This document shows, one piece after another, positions 21,979-33,010 of a DNA stretch of 64,000 bases (position 1 is its first letter; every line of letters begins with the position of its first letter). Below the pieces are notes generated by a model. It searched no databases. It was given only the letters and a program-made list of their open reading frames with translations, and was not told the origin of the DNA. A program made the position numbers and the translations under genes. Where the stretch lies: positions 101,253,281 to 101,317,280 of the forward strand of contig CM060898.1 of the NCBI GenBank assembly GCA_030762935.1, written 5' to 3'. Source of the DNA: Hymenopus coronatus (lineage: Eukaryota > Arthropoda > Insecta > Mantodea > Hymenopodidae).

Positions 21979-24707
21979 ACCACTAACAAAGTGGTCTACA
22001 CTAACAGAGTGGTCTACACTAACAGAGTGATCTGCACTGACAGAGCGGTCTACACTAGCAGAGTGGGCTACACTAACAGAGCGGTCTACACTAGCAGAGT
22101 GATCTACACTAACAGAGTGATCTACACTAACAGAGTGATCTACACAGACAGAGCGGTCTACACTAGCAGAGTGATCTACACTAACAGAGTGATCTACACT
22201 GAGAGAGCGGTCTACACTAGCAGAGTGGGCTACACTAACAGAGTGATCTACACTAGCAGAGTGGTCTACACTAACAGAGTGATCTACACTGACAGAGCGG
22301 TCTACACTAACAGAGTGGTCTACACTAACAGAGTGGTCTACACTAGCAGAGTGGTCTACACTAGTAGAGTGGGCTACACTAACAGAGTGGGCTACACTAG
22401 CAGAGTGGGCTACACTAGTAGAGTGGGCTACACTAGTAGAGTGGGCTACACTAGCAGAGTGGTCTACACTAACAGAGTGGTCTACACTGAGAGAGTGGTC
22501 TACACTAACAGAGTGGTCTACACTAACAGAGTGGGCTACACTAGCAGAGTGGTCTACACTAACAGAGTGGTCTACACTAACAGAGTGGGCTACACTAGCA
22601 GAGTGGTCTACACTAACAGAGTGATCTACACTGAGAGAGCGGTCTACACTAGAAGAGTGGGCTACACTAACAGAGTGATCTACACTAGCAGAGTGGTCTA
22701 CACTAACAGAGTGATCTACACTGACAGAGCGGTCTACACTAACAGAGTGGTCTACACTAACAGAGTGGTCTACACTAGCAGAGTGGTCTACACTAGTAGA
22801 GTAGGCTACACTAACAGAGTGGGCTACACTAGCAGAGTGGGCTACACTAGTAGAGTGGGCTACACTAGTAGAGTGGGCTACACTAGCAGAGTGGTCTACA
22901 CTAACAGAGTGGTCTACACTAAGAGAGTGGTCTACACTAACAGAGTGGTCTACACTAACAGAGTGGGCTACACTAGCAGAGTGGTCTACACTAACAGAGT
23001 GGTCTACACTAACAGAGTGGGCTACACTAGCAGAGTGGTCTACACTAGCAGAGTGGTCTACACTAACAGAGTGGGCTACACTAGCAGAGTGGTCTACACT
23101 AACAGAGTGGTCTACACTAACACAATGGGCTACACTAGCAGAGTGGTCTACACTAGCACAGTGGACTACACTAGCAGAGTGGTCTACACTAGCACAGTGG
23201 TCTACACTAACAGAGTGGTCTACACTAGCAGAGTGGTCTACACTAGCACAGTGGGCTACACTAGCAGAGTGGTCTACACTAACAGAGTGGTCTACACTAG
23301 TAGAGTGGTCTACACTAGTAGAGTGGTCTACACTAGCAGAGTGGTCTACACTAGCAGAATGGTCTACACTAGCACAGTGGACTACACTAGTAGAGTGGTC
23401 TACACTAGCACAGTGGACTACACTAGCAGAGTGGTCTACACTAGCACAGTGGTCTACACTAACAGAGTGGTCTACACTAGCAGAGTGGTCTACACTAGCA
23501 GAGTGGTCTACACTAACAGAGTGGTCTACACTAACAGAGTGGTCTACACTAACAGAGTGGTCTACACTAACAGAGTGGTCTATACTAACAGAGTGGTCTA
23601 CACTAACAGAGTGGGCTACACTAGCAGAGTGGTCTACACTAACACAGTGGTCTACACTAACACAGTGGTCTACACTAGTAGAGTGGTCTACACTAAGAGA
23701 GTGGTCTACACTAGCAGAGTGGTCTACACTAGCACAGTGGTCTACACTAGCAGAGTGGTCTACACTAGTAGAGTGGGCTACACTAGCACAGTGGTCTACA
23801 CTAGCACAGTGGTCTACACTAGCACAGTGGTCTACACTAGTAGAGTGGGCTACACTAGCACAGTGGTCTACACTAGTAGAGTGGGCTACACTAGCAGAGT
23901 GGTCTACACTATGAGAGTGGTCTACACTAGCAGAGTGGTCTACACTAGCAGAGTGGTCTACACTAACAGAGTGGTCTACACTAGCAGAGTGGGCTACACT
24001 AACAGAGTGGTCTACACTAGCAGAGTGGTCTACACTAGCAGAGTGGGCTACACTAACAGAGTGGTCTACACTAGTAGAGTGGTCTACACTAACAGAGTGG
24101 TCTACACTAGCAGAGTGGTCTACACTAACAGAGTGGTCTACACTAGTAGAGTGGTCTACACTAAGAGAGTGGTCTACACTAGCAGAGTGGTCTACACTAA
24201 CAGAGTGGTCTACACTAACAGAGTGGTCTACACTAGTAGAGTGGTCTACACTAACAGAGTGGTCTACACTAGCAGAGTGGTCTACACTAACAGAATGGTC
24301 TACACTAGTAGAGTGGTCTACACTAGCAGAGTGGTCTACACTAGCAGAGTGGTCTACACTAGCAGAGTGGTCTACACTAAGAGAGTGGTCTACACTAACA
24401 GAGTGGTCTACACTAACAGAGTGGTGTACACTAGCAGAGTGGTCTACACTAACAGAGTGGTCTACACTAACAGAGTGGTCTACACTAGCAGAGTGGTCTA
24501 CACTAGCAGAGTGGTCTACACTAGCAGAGTGGGCTACACTAACAGAGTGGTCTACACTAGCAGAGTGGTCTACACTAGCAGAGTGGTCTACACTAGCAGA
24601 GTGGGCTACACTAATATAGTGGTCTACACTAACAGAGTGGTCTACACTAGCAGAGTGGTCTACACTAACAGAGTGGTCTACACTAGCAGAGTGGTCTACA
24701 CTAACAG
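21979..24707 (+). repeat. 18-bp minisatellite, about 151 units, with 24-unit higher-order repeat
   Basis: The consensus unit GTCTACACTAACAGAGTG repeats without loss of phase for 2.73 kb. The main variants are AAC/AGC/AGT, GGTC/GGGC/GATC and CAGAG/CACAG. A block beginning GAGAGAGCGGTCTACACTAG at 22,201 recurs at 22,633, exactly 432 bp (24 units) later with the same variant order, so a higher-order duplication occurred. Because 18 is divisible by 3 one frame stays open for 914 codons of [VGI]YT[NS]R-type repeats. It lacks an ATG near its start and substitutions are mainly amino-acid changing, so I treat it as non-coding satellite. Confidence 0.95.
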
Positions 24708-24949
24708 CCAGGAGCGAAGTACATGTAGCGCCTAAGGGGTAGTTAAACGTAATTTGTACATGAGGACAAGAAAAATAGTTTTAAGTAAACGGGTTGGCTT
24801 TGTAAAGGATTGAAAATGTAACCTAAGTACAATACATGATTAGGTAAAGATTATTGAATCTGAAAATGCTCCCTATTCAAGAACAAACTGCTGCAGAATT
24901 TAGTTTAGATTGTATATAAATGTGTATTTACCAACAGTCAATCCAATTT
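24708..24949. other. Unassigned flank of the minisatellite
   Basis: Unique-looking AT-rich sequence. Confidence 0.4.
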
Positions 24950-25025
24950 ACTACTTCTTAAAGGTATTCTTCTATTTACTTCATACTAATCAAGATATAC
25001 ATTAGCAGAGCTGGTGTATTACTTA

Positions 25026-26200
25026 CGAGGGATGTCCCAGAAGTGCCAAACTAACAAAGAAAGCACAGCATTTTTGAGAAAAAACATTTATTTCCTTACA
25101 TAATCTCCTTTCACGTCGATGCACTTTTCTCAGCGATGTTTAATAGAATATATTGAGAACTACTGAGGTCTGCAAAATAGACATCAACTGCAGACTCCAC
25201 CTCTTCATTGTTGTAAATCTTCTACCATCAAGCCATCTCTTCAAGTTTGGAAACAGAAAATAATAGAGGGGACTCAAGCTGGCGAATAGGTGCATGAGGA
25301 AGCAACTCGAACTTTAACATTGATTTTGGTCATAGCCATAATGGACGTGTTAACTGGTGCATTGTCTTGATGAAACAAAACGTTCTTTTTCGCTAAATGC
25401 GGCCGTTTATGCTCGATTTCATCAGTCAAACTATGTTACAAGTTCCGCATAATATTTGGCATTGATTACTTTTTCTTTTTTGAAATAATCAATGAAAATT
25501 ATCCCGCGTGCGTCCCAGAAAACTGACGCTATGACCTTGCCTACAGATGAAACTGTCCTCGCCTTCTTTGGAGCCAATTCTCACCTTCCAATCCACTGAT
25601 TTGATTGTTCCTTCGTCTTAAGTGTGAAGTGATGGACCTAGGTTTCATCCATTGTTATAAATCGTTTTATTGCAGCGAAACATTGCTAAACACTCGACCG
25701 AAGCTTCCTCACGACGCTGATTTTGTTCTATTGTAGGCAAACGCGGCACCCATCTTGCACACAACTTTTTCATATCCATATTTTCAGTCAGTGTGCGATG
25801 TACAGGACTTTTTGAAATAGCTGCAATGTCTGCCAGCTCGCACATTTTCAACGGTCATCCAATACCATTTTGTGGATTTTATTTACAATTTCTAGACTGG
25901 TAACCTAATTTGGTCGACCACTGCGATGTTCGTCTTGGCTGCTCGTACGGCCGCGCTTAAACTCTGCCACTCAATATTTCACTGTTGTAAACGAAGGAGC
26001 TGACTTTCCCAAAGTAGAATCTAGCTCAGCTTTAATGTTAGTTGGACTAAGATCTTTCAAACGAAACTATTGTATCACAAAACAATGACCAGTTTTATCC
26101 ATGTTTACAAATTCTAATGATAGCTGCTAAACAATGTAAAATCGTCAAATTTCAAACTTAAGCTTTCTAAAGTTGGCACTTTTTAGCATTGTTTTTGTTT
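25026..26200 (-). mobile_element. mariner-family transposon remnant
   Basis: The left end GAGGGATGTCCCAGAAGTGC and the right-end motif AAGTTGGCACTTTTT near 26,170-26,190 look like decayed terminal inverted repeats (shared AAGTGCCAA). The transposase remnant between them reads leftwards. The right border is uncertain because about 60 bp beyond it match neither the TIR nor Rep860. Confidence 0.8.
25088..26102 (-). pseudogene. mariner transposase pseudogene
   Basis: The reading starts ATGGATAAAACTGG (MDKTGHCFVIQ) and gives the helix-turn-helix region (DLSPTNIKAELDSTLGKSAP), the WVPRLP linker motif, catalytic MDET and HQDNAPV motifs, and a C-terminus GDYVRK. DD34D mariner transposases cut and paste DNA at TA sites. 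This copy is dead: a stop lies after CFVIQ, others follow in the N-terminal half, TAG replaces the Trp after MDET, and the region that should carry the third catalytic Asp is frameshifted. An internal 68-codon frame (25,851-25,645) is the longest intact piece. Confidence 0.88.
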
Positions 26201-26875
26201 GAAGCGACAACTAGAATCTATAAGTCAGGTCGCGAAGTTCTGGGGCTGCTGTAGTTCCTTATAAGTAGACAGGAAATAAGGGAATACGTTAAGCTAAACC
26301 AATAGTGGAATCTTTTAAAAGCTGATTTGTGTGTGATTGAAATTCGGTTCTCTTTGCATGGCCAGGAATAAAAAAAAAGAAACAGAAATGAAAAATTCAT
26401 GTTTGCGATAAGTATTTAAAATATGAAAACCCAATAACAAAGAATATCTCGGAAACTATTAACTTCTACAAAAAAATATATACATATTATAAGTTGGGTG
26501 TTTTAACGAGATTTTATGTAATAGCCTTTGTCTTCTTCTTACGGTTTACCAGTTGTACAAAAACCATCAAGGTATTCAGAGGCTGTTCCCAAAAAATTCA
26601 AGATTAAAATGGTTGAAATACTTTTCCTTGTAAAAGGTAGTTTGGAGTTGGAGGATTTTCCTGAAAATCTTCATGTTGCACCTTGAAACACATTAAAACT
26701 TAAATTCAAAGTTTAGTATTTAACTGACTTTTTATTTTCTAGTTTTGCTGCCCCCCAATGTAAAAAAAAAAAAAAAAACGTGTATTTCCGGTGAAACCTT
26801 GGTATAGAATTTTTGGGTGTAATAGAACATCTACACTACCTATTATGTAAGTACATGGTAGAGAAATAAAAGGCA

Positions 26876-27461
26876 TGTATCGCTATGGTCGCATTCAACG
26901 GAAGTTAGCCCATACGCTTTATTTTTCCACTGTCTCACGTTATATTTACTGCCAGCTCTGCGACAGCCCAGATCTAAAGAACCCGCCGGTTTCTCGGCAT
27001 TAAAACTGTTGATTACTATCACGCCTCTTTATAGCTTTTTTAATTCCTTTAAGGTATTTGTATAATACCCTCGTCGGTTTGTAACCGGAAAAACCAGGGT
27101 TCCAGTTTCTTATGTTTACATGGTTGATGAATCAGTGACAGCGCACTATTTCCGTTGCAAATCTTACCAAGTCACTACACATGTTTATGCAAAGGGAACT
27201 TGTTACGGACCTCTACCCAGCTATTCCAAGAAAACGTGGTGGAATGAATCAATAGACAATTATGTACTCCGAGCTCTATTGCTCTGATTTTTATGGAGAT
27301 TTCCCACTATCACACTTTACAGTGTAGTATAAAATACTAATCCAACTTCCACTAAACTACAGGCACTTGTTTCAGAGATATTGTATTCCACCTACAATTT
27401 CTAAATCGAAACTTTACCGTAAACATAGATTTTTGGATTCTGAATTTCAAAAAAAGCTTAT
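26876..27461. other. Unassigned sequence
   Basis: About 0.6 kb with no recognised repeat. Slight resemblance to Rep860 3' boxes near 27,380-27,420 only. Confidence 0.4.
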
Positions 27462-28325
27462 ATGTTTCACTCTTATAACTTTCTCTAGCTGCTCTATAAA
27501 CTTCTTACAAAATATTATTATTCTTTCTACACAATAATAATCGAGAAAAACATTAGCAGAATGTTCTTATTACCTAGTTATAAGTAGAAGAGAAATGAGA
27601 GAATGCGCTACACTAAGTGTTAGTCAAATGTTTTAAAAGCTGTCATTATGCGATTGTCATTGCAAATGGCTCTCTTGCTTGGCCAGGAATAGAACAAAAG
27701 AAAAACGGACACTTCGTTTCTGAGAAAAATATAAGTACTTTACAATTAAAACCAATTACAAGGAATATCTCTGAAACAATTACCTCCACAACAAAAACGT
27801 AAAGGACATAAATCGTGTGCTTTGACGAGATCTACATTTATTGTGTAGTAAGTTTTTGTCTATCTCTTACGGCAAAATTCATCCAGAGGTCTTCAGAAGC
27901 TATGCCCAAACAATTCAAGATATACATTTTATTTGAGATGTAAATATCTTTAATATACGGACTTTTAATCAAAATCGTTAGAGCCATTTTTGAGAAAATA
28001 AAAATGTTGGAACATTTTTCCATGTAAAGTGTAGTTTGAGGTGGGGGAATTTCTTGAAAAACTTCGTTTCGCATTCTTGGAAGATACTGCCTAAATACCA
28101 ATATTGATATTTAACGGTCTTTTCGTTTTTGAGCTATGCTGTCCACACGCAGACAGACAGACAAACAGACTCACACACAAACAGGGCTTTTTCTAAAATA
28201 TTTATTTTGGGACTCGGGGAACCCCAAAACATATATTTCTGGTAAAATCTCGACATCGAATTTTTAGATGAAATACAAAACTTCTCTATCCATTATTTAC
28301 ATTGTACCTACATGCGGGCAAAAGA
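27462..28325 (+). mobile_element. Rep860 copy, diverged, subfamily B-like 5' half
   Basis: It starts at about ACTCTTATAACTTTCTCTAG and contains CAAAAGAAAAACGGACACTT, the inverse of the segment in the copies at 3.4 and 57.6 kb. Later boxes include GGTGGGGGAATTTC, a CAGACAGACAAACAGAC microsatellite and a decayed end. Confidence 0.65.
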
Positions 28326-28329
28326 AAAA

Positions 28330-28584
28330 AAAATACATTTTTAAAAGTGTGATTGTGTGTATATGTGTACGAGTGAGTGAGAGAGATAGATAGAGAGAGA
28401 AAGAGCAGTAGAACTCGAAAACGAATATCCTAAGTTAGTATTAATGTCAACATCTTGCAAAGATGTGAACAGAAATGTAAAGAAAAGGCGCCAACCCAAA
28501 CTACTCTTTACGTGGGAGATTTTTTGAAATGTTCGATATTCTAAAAAAATATCTAATGATTTTTATTAAAATACCATAGCTTTT
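28330..28584 (-). repeat. Rep860 fragment (middle)
   Basis: Antisense: a GT/GA microsatellite, AACTCGAAAACGAATATCC, CCAACCCAAACTACTCTTTA, then cut off by the next copy's hairpin end at 28,585. Confidence 0.55.
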
Positions 28585-29050
28585 ATGTCTCTACTACGAA
28601 CATAATACATAGGTAGAGAAGGTATTGCATTCCAACAAAAATTTCGATACCGAAATTTTTCCGGAAATACACCTTTTAGAGTCCCTCGAATTCAAGTAAA
28701 ACATGTTTTAAAGAAAGGTTTGTGTGTGTGCTTGTGAACTGCGAAACTCAAAAACTAATAGTAACTTAAATACTGAACTTGATATTTAAGTTCAGCATAT
28801 TACAAGTTTTGAGGAAAATCTCCCACCCCTGACTATTCTTACTATACTTGGAAAATGTTTCGAAAATTTTAGATCCTCTCAGAGATGAAACAAGCAATTT
28901 TGATTGATATAATACATGTTTTCATGAAAAATTACAGGTGTATATTGAATTTTCAAAGAATATCATCTGAAGTCCTCTTCATTATGGATAACTTTTGCAC
29001 AACTGGTGAACCGTAACAGACAGACACAATATTATCACATAAAGGAGTTG
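28585..29050 (-). repeat. Rep860 copy, diverged, 5'-truncated
   Basis: It has a hairpin-like end (CTCTACTACGAACATAATAC), the GATACCGAAATTTTTCCGGA box and CTCCCACCCCTGACTATTC. It fades at about 29,050. Confidence 0.55.
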
Positions 29051-29790
29051 GTGATGTTATAGGAACCAATTCTTTACATATTTATTTAATTTACTCCTGG
29101 CCTTGCAAAGAAAACCAAATTTCATTTTTATTACATAGTGAGACAGTATATGTCGTGTCAAGGGGTTAAAAGTTATCTAAAAGGAAGATATAAATTATTG
29201 CCAATGTAATATAAAGTATATTAAGAGGGACAAATGTACATTGTAAATGGTCAGAGAAGCAATATTGTAAAACACGCCTAGGAAGGCAAGAACAAACCGT
29301 TATCACAAGCTGACAAGCGACCCAGGTGAGATAGTACCGTTCAGGGCAGGACATTGAACTGAAGGGGTGAGGTTACACTGGGCGTAGCAAGAAACAGAAA
29401 TGATTCCTTTGCTGGTCGGGCAACACTTTGGACTAGACATGGAAGGTAGATGTAGTATTTGGTCCGCGGTGGAGCCGAATGGGCTACACTTGGCTGCGAC
29501 GGAAATAGTGTTAATTTAATACGTCAGAATACGGACGAAATGACCAGCCCTAGGAGATGCGCCGAGGTAAGACGGGATAGCTGAGTCCGCGATAGAAACA
29601 GCGTTTATTTGATTTACCAGAAGACGGTCAAAAGTAATAAGGAATGAGAGGCCCGGTTGAGTAAGGCGTAGTTGAAAAAGGTAAACTTTAGGAGGAATGC
29701 GTGTGTGTTCGACGGCAGAAGGGGTCGAAAATTAATAAATGACTACAATAATATTGAATTAATAGCTTTTTCACACAAGTCATGTGCAGG
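29051..29790. other. Unassigned sequence
   Basis: Purine-rich, moderately GC-rich part at 29,340-29,690. No recognisable gene or family. Confidence 0.4.
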
Positions 29791-29799
29791 ACAGGAGTT

Positions 29800-30064
29800 G
29801 GATAGATAATCAGACTGAAAAATTCAATGCCATAGCTGGGATTTGAACCACGGATCTCCCGATTTCTAGCCGGTTGCTCTGCCACTGAGCTACCATGGCG
29901 ACATGCCAGCATAGCACTGAATTTCTCAACTGATTCGCATCATGTTTCCTGGTAAACCACAAGGTGTTCTCAAATTATTTTTGAGATGACAACCCCAATG
30001 GCGACTTACAATGTTGTAAGTGTTTTAAGTCCCAGGACTCGTAGTATAGCCAACTATTATGGTT
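29800..30064 (-). mobile_element. SINE-E unit, left arm of a large inverted repeat
   Basis: Read on the minus strand it runs from CCATAATAGTTGGC through GTAAGTCGCCATTGGGGTTG, TTGTGGTTTACCAGGAAAC and the tRNA-like module to TTTTTCAGTCTGATTATC. It is paired with the unit at 30,114-30,361, which has the same order on the opposite strand. Confidence 0.8.
29829..29899 (-). other. tRNA-like module (not a functional tRNA)
   Basis: 71 bp beginning GCCATGG and ending CTATGGC, which pair over 7 bp like an acceptor stem (one G-T). A GCTC/GAGC D-stem is present. A CTAGAAA anticodon-like loop lies between CCGG and a decayed TCGG. The T-stem is broken: GTGG against CCCAG around TTCAAAT. It is therefore a tRNA-derived relic in a repeat. 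Confidence 0.6.
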
Positions 30065-30113
30065 CTACACACGGCTTGTGTGAAAAAACAATTACCTAAT
30101 TCAATAGCAATTG

Positions 30114-30361
30114 ACCATAATAGTTGGCGACTATGAATCCTGGGGCTTAAGTACTTGCAACATTGTAGGTCGCCATTGGGGTTGTCATCTTGAGAACACC
30201 TTGTGGTTTACCGGGAAACATGCGAGTCAGTTGAGAAATTCAATGTAATGCCAGGATATTGCCATGGTAGCTCAGTGGCAGAGCAATCGGCTAGAGACCG
30301 GGAGATGCGCAGTTCAAATCCCGGCTATGACATTGAATTTTTCAATCTGATCTACCTATCC
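30114..30361 (+). mobile_element. SINE-E unit, right arm of the inverted repeat
   Basis: ACCATAATAGTTGGCGACTA, GTAGGTCGCCATTGGGGTTG, TGTGGTTTACCGGGAAACAT, the tRNA-like module and TGAATTTTTCAATCTGAT, in the same order as the left arm. The ~50-bp spacer contains GGCTTGTGTGAAAAAACAAT, the same linker seen between other units (48.2 kb). Confidence 0.8.
30261..30331 (+). other. tRNA-like module (not a functional tRNA)
   Basis: GCCATGG...CTATGAC ends with one mismatch in the acceptor-like stem, an intact GCTC/GAGC D-stem, and loop CTAGAGA between CGG and CCGG. The T-stem does not pair (GCGCA versus CCCGG). A and B-box-like sequences (TAGCTCAGTGG, GTTCAAATCCC) could still act as an internal pol III promoter. 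Confidence 0.6.
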
Positions 30362-30439
30362 GAATACAATAATAGTCTTGAACTTGAAGAAAATCAATTG
30401 AGTTTTTACCATACCTGAAAAAGATTCCATACTAACAAA

Positions 30440-30545
30440 ATCCTGTGCCCACATCTCCACACCATTCCTAAATATCCTACGTCCACACGCGGGATACGAA
30501 CCCGGCACCTCTGTATTCGGGAACTGCCGCAATAGCGACTAGCTC
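30440..30545 (-). repeat. tRNA-like SINE fragment
   Basis: On the minus strand GTGCCGGGTTCGTATCCCGC forms a paired T-arm-like hairpin with a B box, followed by GTGTGGACGTAGGATATTTA. Only one copy is seen in the window. Confidence 0.45.
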
Positions 30546-31448
30546 TTAGTAGTAATTTTGACTCTCGCTTTAGCGTAGTGTATTCCCTTATTTCCGTTCT
30601 ACCCACTAGGGAGTAAGTATTAAGACCATTTTTGTTAATATTTATTCGATTTTCATAAAGGTAAGATTTTGTAAGAATAGCTATTTGCAGAATAAGTAAG
30701 GAATGTCATGTTTTCTCCAGAAATACAATGAACTCGGAGAAACGTCTAGTAGCTTGTAAACGCTTCCTGGTAGAAACATACAGTGAATTAACGAGATGAC
30801 CTTTGCACTTTCCAAGGCAGCAAATTGGCAAGAATTCATCACGCTCTGTACTGCAAACGGAGACTGAAAATCTCGAAACTACCATTAGCGGAGATTGATG
30901 CTTTGAAATTCTCTCCCGTAACTGAATACCGTGCTTAGTGGCCAGAAGTCAAATAGGGAATCGATTCTGGTCATTTAGTTGGAAATCGCGGATACATTGA
31001 CCTGTTTCGCTTCAAGGAACCGATTCCATGTCCGCATGCTGCGTCAATGCAAGAAAGTTCAGGCCTGAATGTCGTTTATAATAGTCGCTGGCAGAAACGC
31101 GGAAGTTTTATCATTCTTGCCTTTACCTCAGAGATACTTCGGTTAAAAGCGCTCTCTGTTGCTACTATTAATTTTTATTGCTAATGAGGGTACTTCGACC
31201 AGGAAATGTCGCAAACTTAGTGTGGGGTGTAAACTTGGAAATCTAGTTTAGTGGATTTTATAAGATCGATTTCTATTGTAACCTTTAAGATTGTGTGAAA
31301 TTTTGAAAATCTACAATTTGCAAGGTGCCTTGTTGGAATGTATATGATGTATTATTACACAAATAATGAGTTATATTGTTGCTATTTTTTTAAAAAAACC
31401 TAGATTACATGATTGTTTAAATAATATTTTTATTTTCCACATTCAGTT
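30546..31448. other. Mostly unassigned; faint Rep860 traces at the start
   Basis: TTTAGCGTAGTGTATTCCCT at about 30,570 resembles the Rep860 5' quarter (antisense). The rest is unique-looking. Confidence 0.4.
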
Positions 31449-32203
31449 TTACTTTCTCTAGCTAGAGAAGATATTGTATTCCACTCAAAAATTCAATATC
31501 GAAATTTCACCGGAAATATATATTGAAAAGGTTCGTGTGTGTCTGTGGCAACATAGGTCAAAAACGAAATGACCGTTAAATACAATATTTGGTGTTTAAA
31601 TTTAGTATCTCACAAGAATGTAACACGAACATTTTCAACCAAATCCCCCCACTCAAAATACTCTTTACATGGCAATTTTTAAAATGTTTTTTTCTCAAAA
31701 AGAGCTCTAACGACTTTGCTCAAAATACCGCGTATTACAGATATTTATCTGAAAAATATAATGTTTATCTTGAATTTCCTGGGAATAGCTTTTGAAAACC
31801 TGTTAGTTCTGGATGAATTTTGCTGGAATTTGTATAACTGATAAACCGTAAGAGATAGACAAAGACTTACTACATAAAAATAAGATCTCGTTAAAACTCA
31901 TACTTTATCTCATATACATTTCTTGCAGATCTGACTGTTTCTGAAGTATTCCTTGTTGTTAGCTTTAGCTTTAAAATACTTATGCATTTCTCACACGGGA
32001 ATTTGTCAACTCATAGCCACAAACAAAGGAATTTCAATCGCATGACAAACATCTTTTAAAGGATTTGACTATCGCTTTAGCCTAGTGATTTCCCTTACTT
32101 GAAAGGAAGCAAATAACAAGACAATTTTTGCTAATTTTATCTCGATTAGCATGAAGTAGATAATAATAAGCTTTCTAACAATAATTTGTTACAGAGATAT
32201 TCA
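31449..32203 (-). mobile_element. Rep860 copy, collapsed hairpin
   Basis: It starts TTACTTTCTCTAGCTAGAGA: the hairpin core is deleted, leaving the two arms almost fused. Internal boxes are present to about TTGTTACAGAGATAT; the final 5' terminus is missing. Confidence 0.75.
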
Positions 32204-32689
32204 GATTTTTACAGTAAATAAGTTTAAAAACCAATCTACTGTATCAGACTTTTTATATTAACCATTAATTATTGTAGAAAGAATAAGTTTTGTTTCTGAT
32301 GGTTTTTCAAATGTTTATAACGAATTTTTTAAAATTGGATCATTATTCCGAAAAGGTGTTTTACAGTAATTTTCTGCAATTTACTTCGGAGAAATAGTTA
32401 AAACCTTTTGTGAAACAAATTAGTAAACAGTTACATCATGCGAGCATTTGAGATGGAAAGTTTTGAAAAAAAAAATGTTTGCGGGAAAATAAAATTTAGA
32501 CTTTAACGTGCCTATCAATACGCATGCGCCTGTCCCTGCATAGCCTCAACTCAATAAATTGGTCGCCGAGATACTTGCTACTCTGAAACAGATCAACCAA
32601 ATGATGGATGAAATTAAATATGAAGTGACGTGGTATGGAATGACAAGAAATTCGGGGGATGTAAAGAACCTCTCTAGTATGACCTGGGG
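32204..32689. other. Unassigned AT-rich sequence, then SINE-like body
   Basis: The part at 32,545-32,689 (TTCGGGGGATGTAAAGAACC) probably belongs to the tRNA-like repeat at 32,690, but I see no second copy to confirm it. Confidence 0.35.
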
Positions 32690-32724
32690 AAACCCACGGG
32701 CCGGATCGAACCCGTGCCCTGCCG
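32690..32724 (-). repeat. tRNA T-arm-like module, antisense
   Basis: On the minus strand CACGGGTTCGATCCGGCCCG carries a B-box match. It lies tail-to-head beside the forward module at 32,735-32,830. Confidence 0.45.
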
Positions 32725-32734
32725 AATATTGGCC

Positions 32735-32830
32735 ACGCTCGCTAAGGCGTTTCGCTTTGGTGCTTCGTGGGCAGGGGATCGTGGGTTCGAGTCCCGCCTT
32801 GGGCATGGCTGTTATAAGTTTGTGTAAAGG
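32735..32830 (+). repeat. SINE-F tRNA-like module
   Basis: Contains GTGGGTTCGAGTCCCGC, a perfectly paired T-arm (5 bp with one G-T) around a canonical B box. The upstream part (GCTCGCTAAGGCGTTTCGCT) does not fold as a complete tRNA. A second copy is at 11,905. Confidence 0.6.
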
Positions 32831-33010
32831 AACACTAAAACCAATAATCACACAGTAAATTTAGGGGGGGAAATGTAAACAGAGGATACAGCGCCGCAGT
32901 CCTGACCAGACTCCGGTACAGTTAAAAAAAAAAAATTGGGCCACAGACGAAACCCTCTGATCCTTCCCGCGTGGTATATGTATAATGGTTCCTAGCAAAT
33001 TGCCTCTTTA

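Larger units (their letters stand above)
24950..26875 (+). mobile_element. Rep860 copy split by a mariner insertion
   Basis: The 5' part (24,950-25,025) has TCTATTTACTTCATACTAAT, then AAGATATACATTAGCAGAG. The 3' part (from about 26,255) resumes with CCTTATAAGTAGACAGGAAA and runs to a terminal GTAGAGAAATAAAA at 26,872. It is diverged, with an A18 run at 26,763 replacing the microsatellite. Confidence 0.65.

Noticed and set aside
21979..24707. CRISPR-like array
   Set aside because: Units are contiguous 18-mers with no unique spacers, in a eukaryotic context.
21991..24735. 914-aa repeat protein
   Set aside because: The open frame follows from an 18-bp unit without stops. There is no ATG start, no flanking gene structure, and most unit differences change amino acids. 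Annotated as minisatellite.
30261..30331. A functional tRNA gene
   Set aside because: Acceptor and D-stem look good, but the T-stem does not pair and the module recurs inside larger repeats with further decay; a tRNA-derived relic is more likely.
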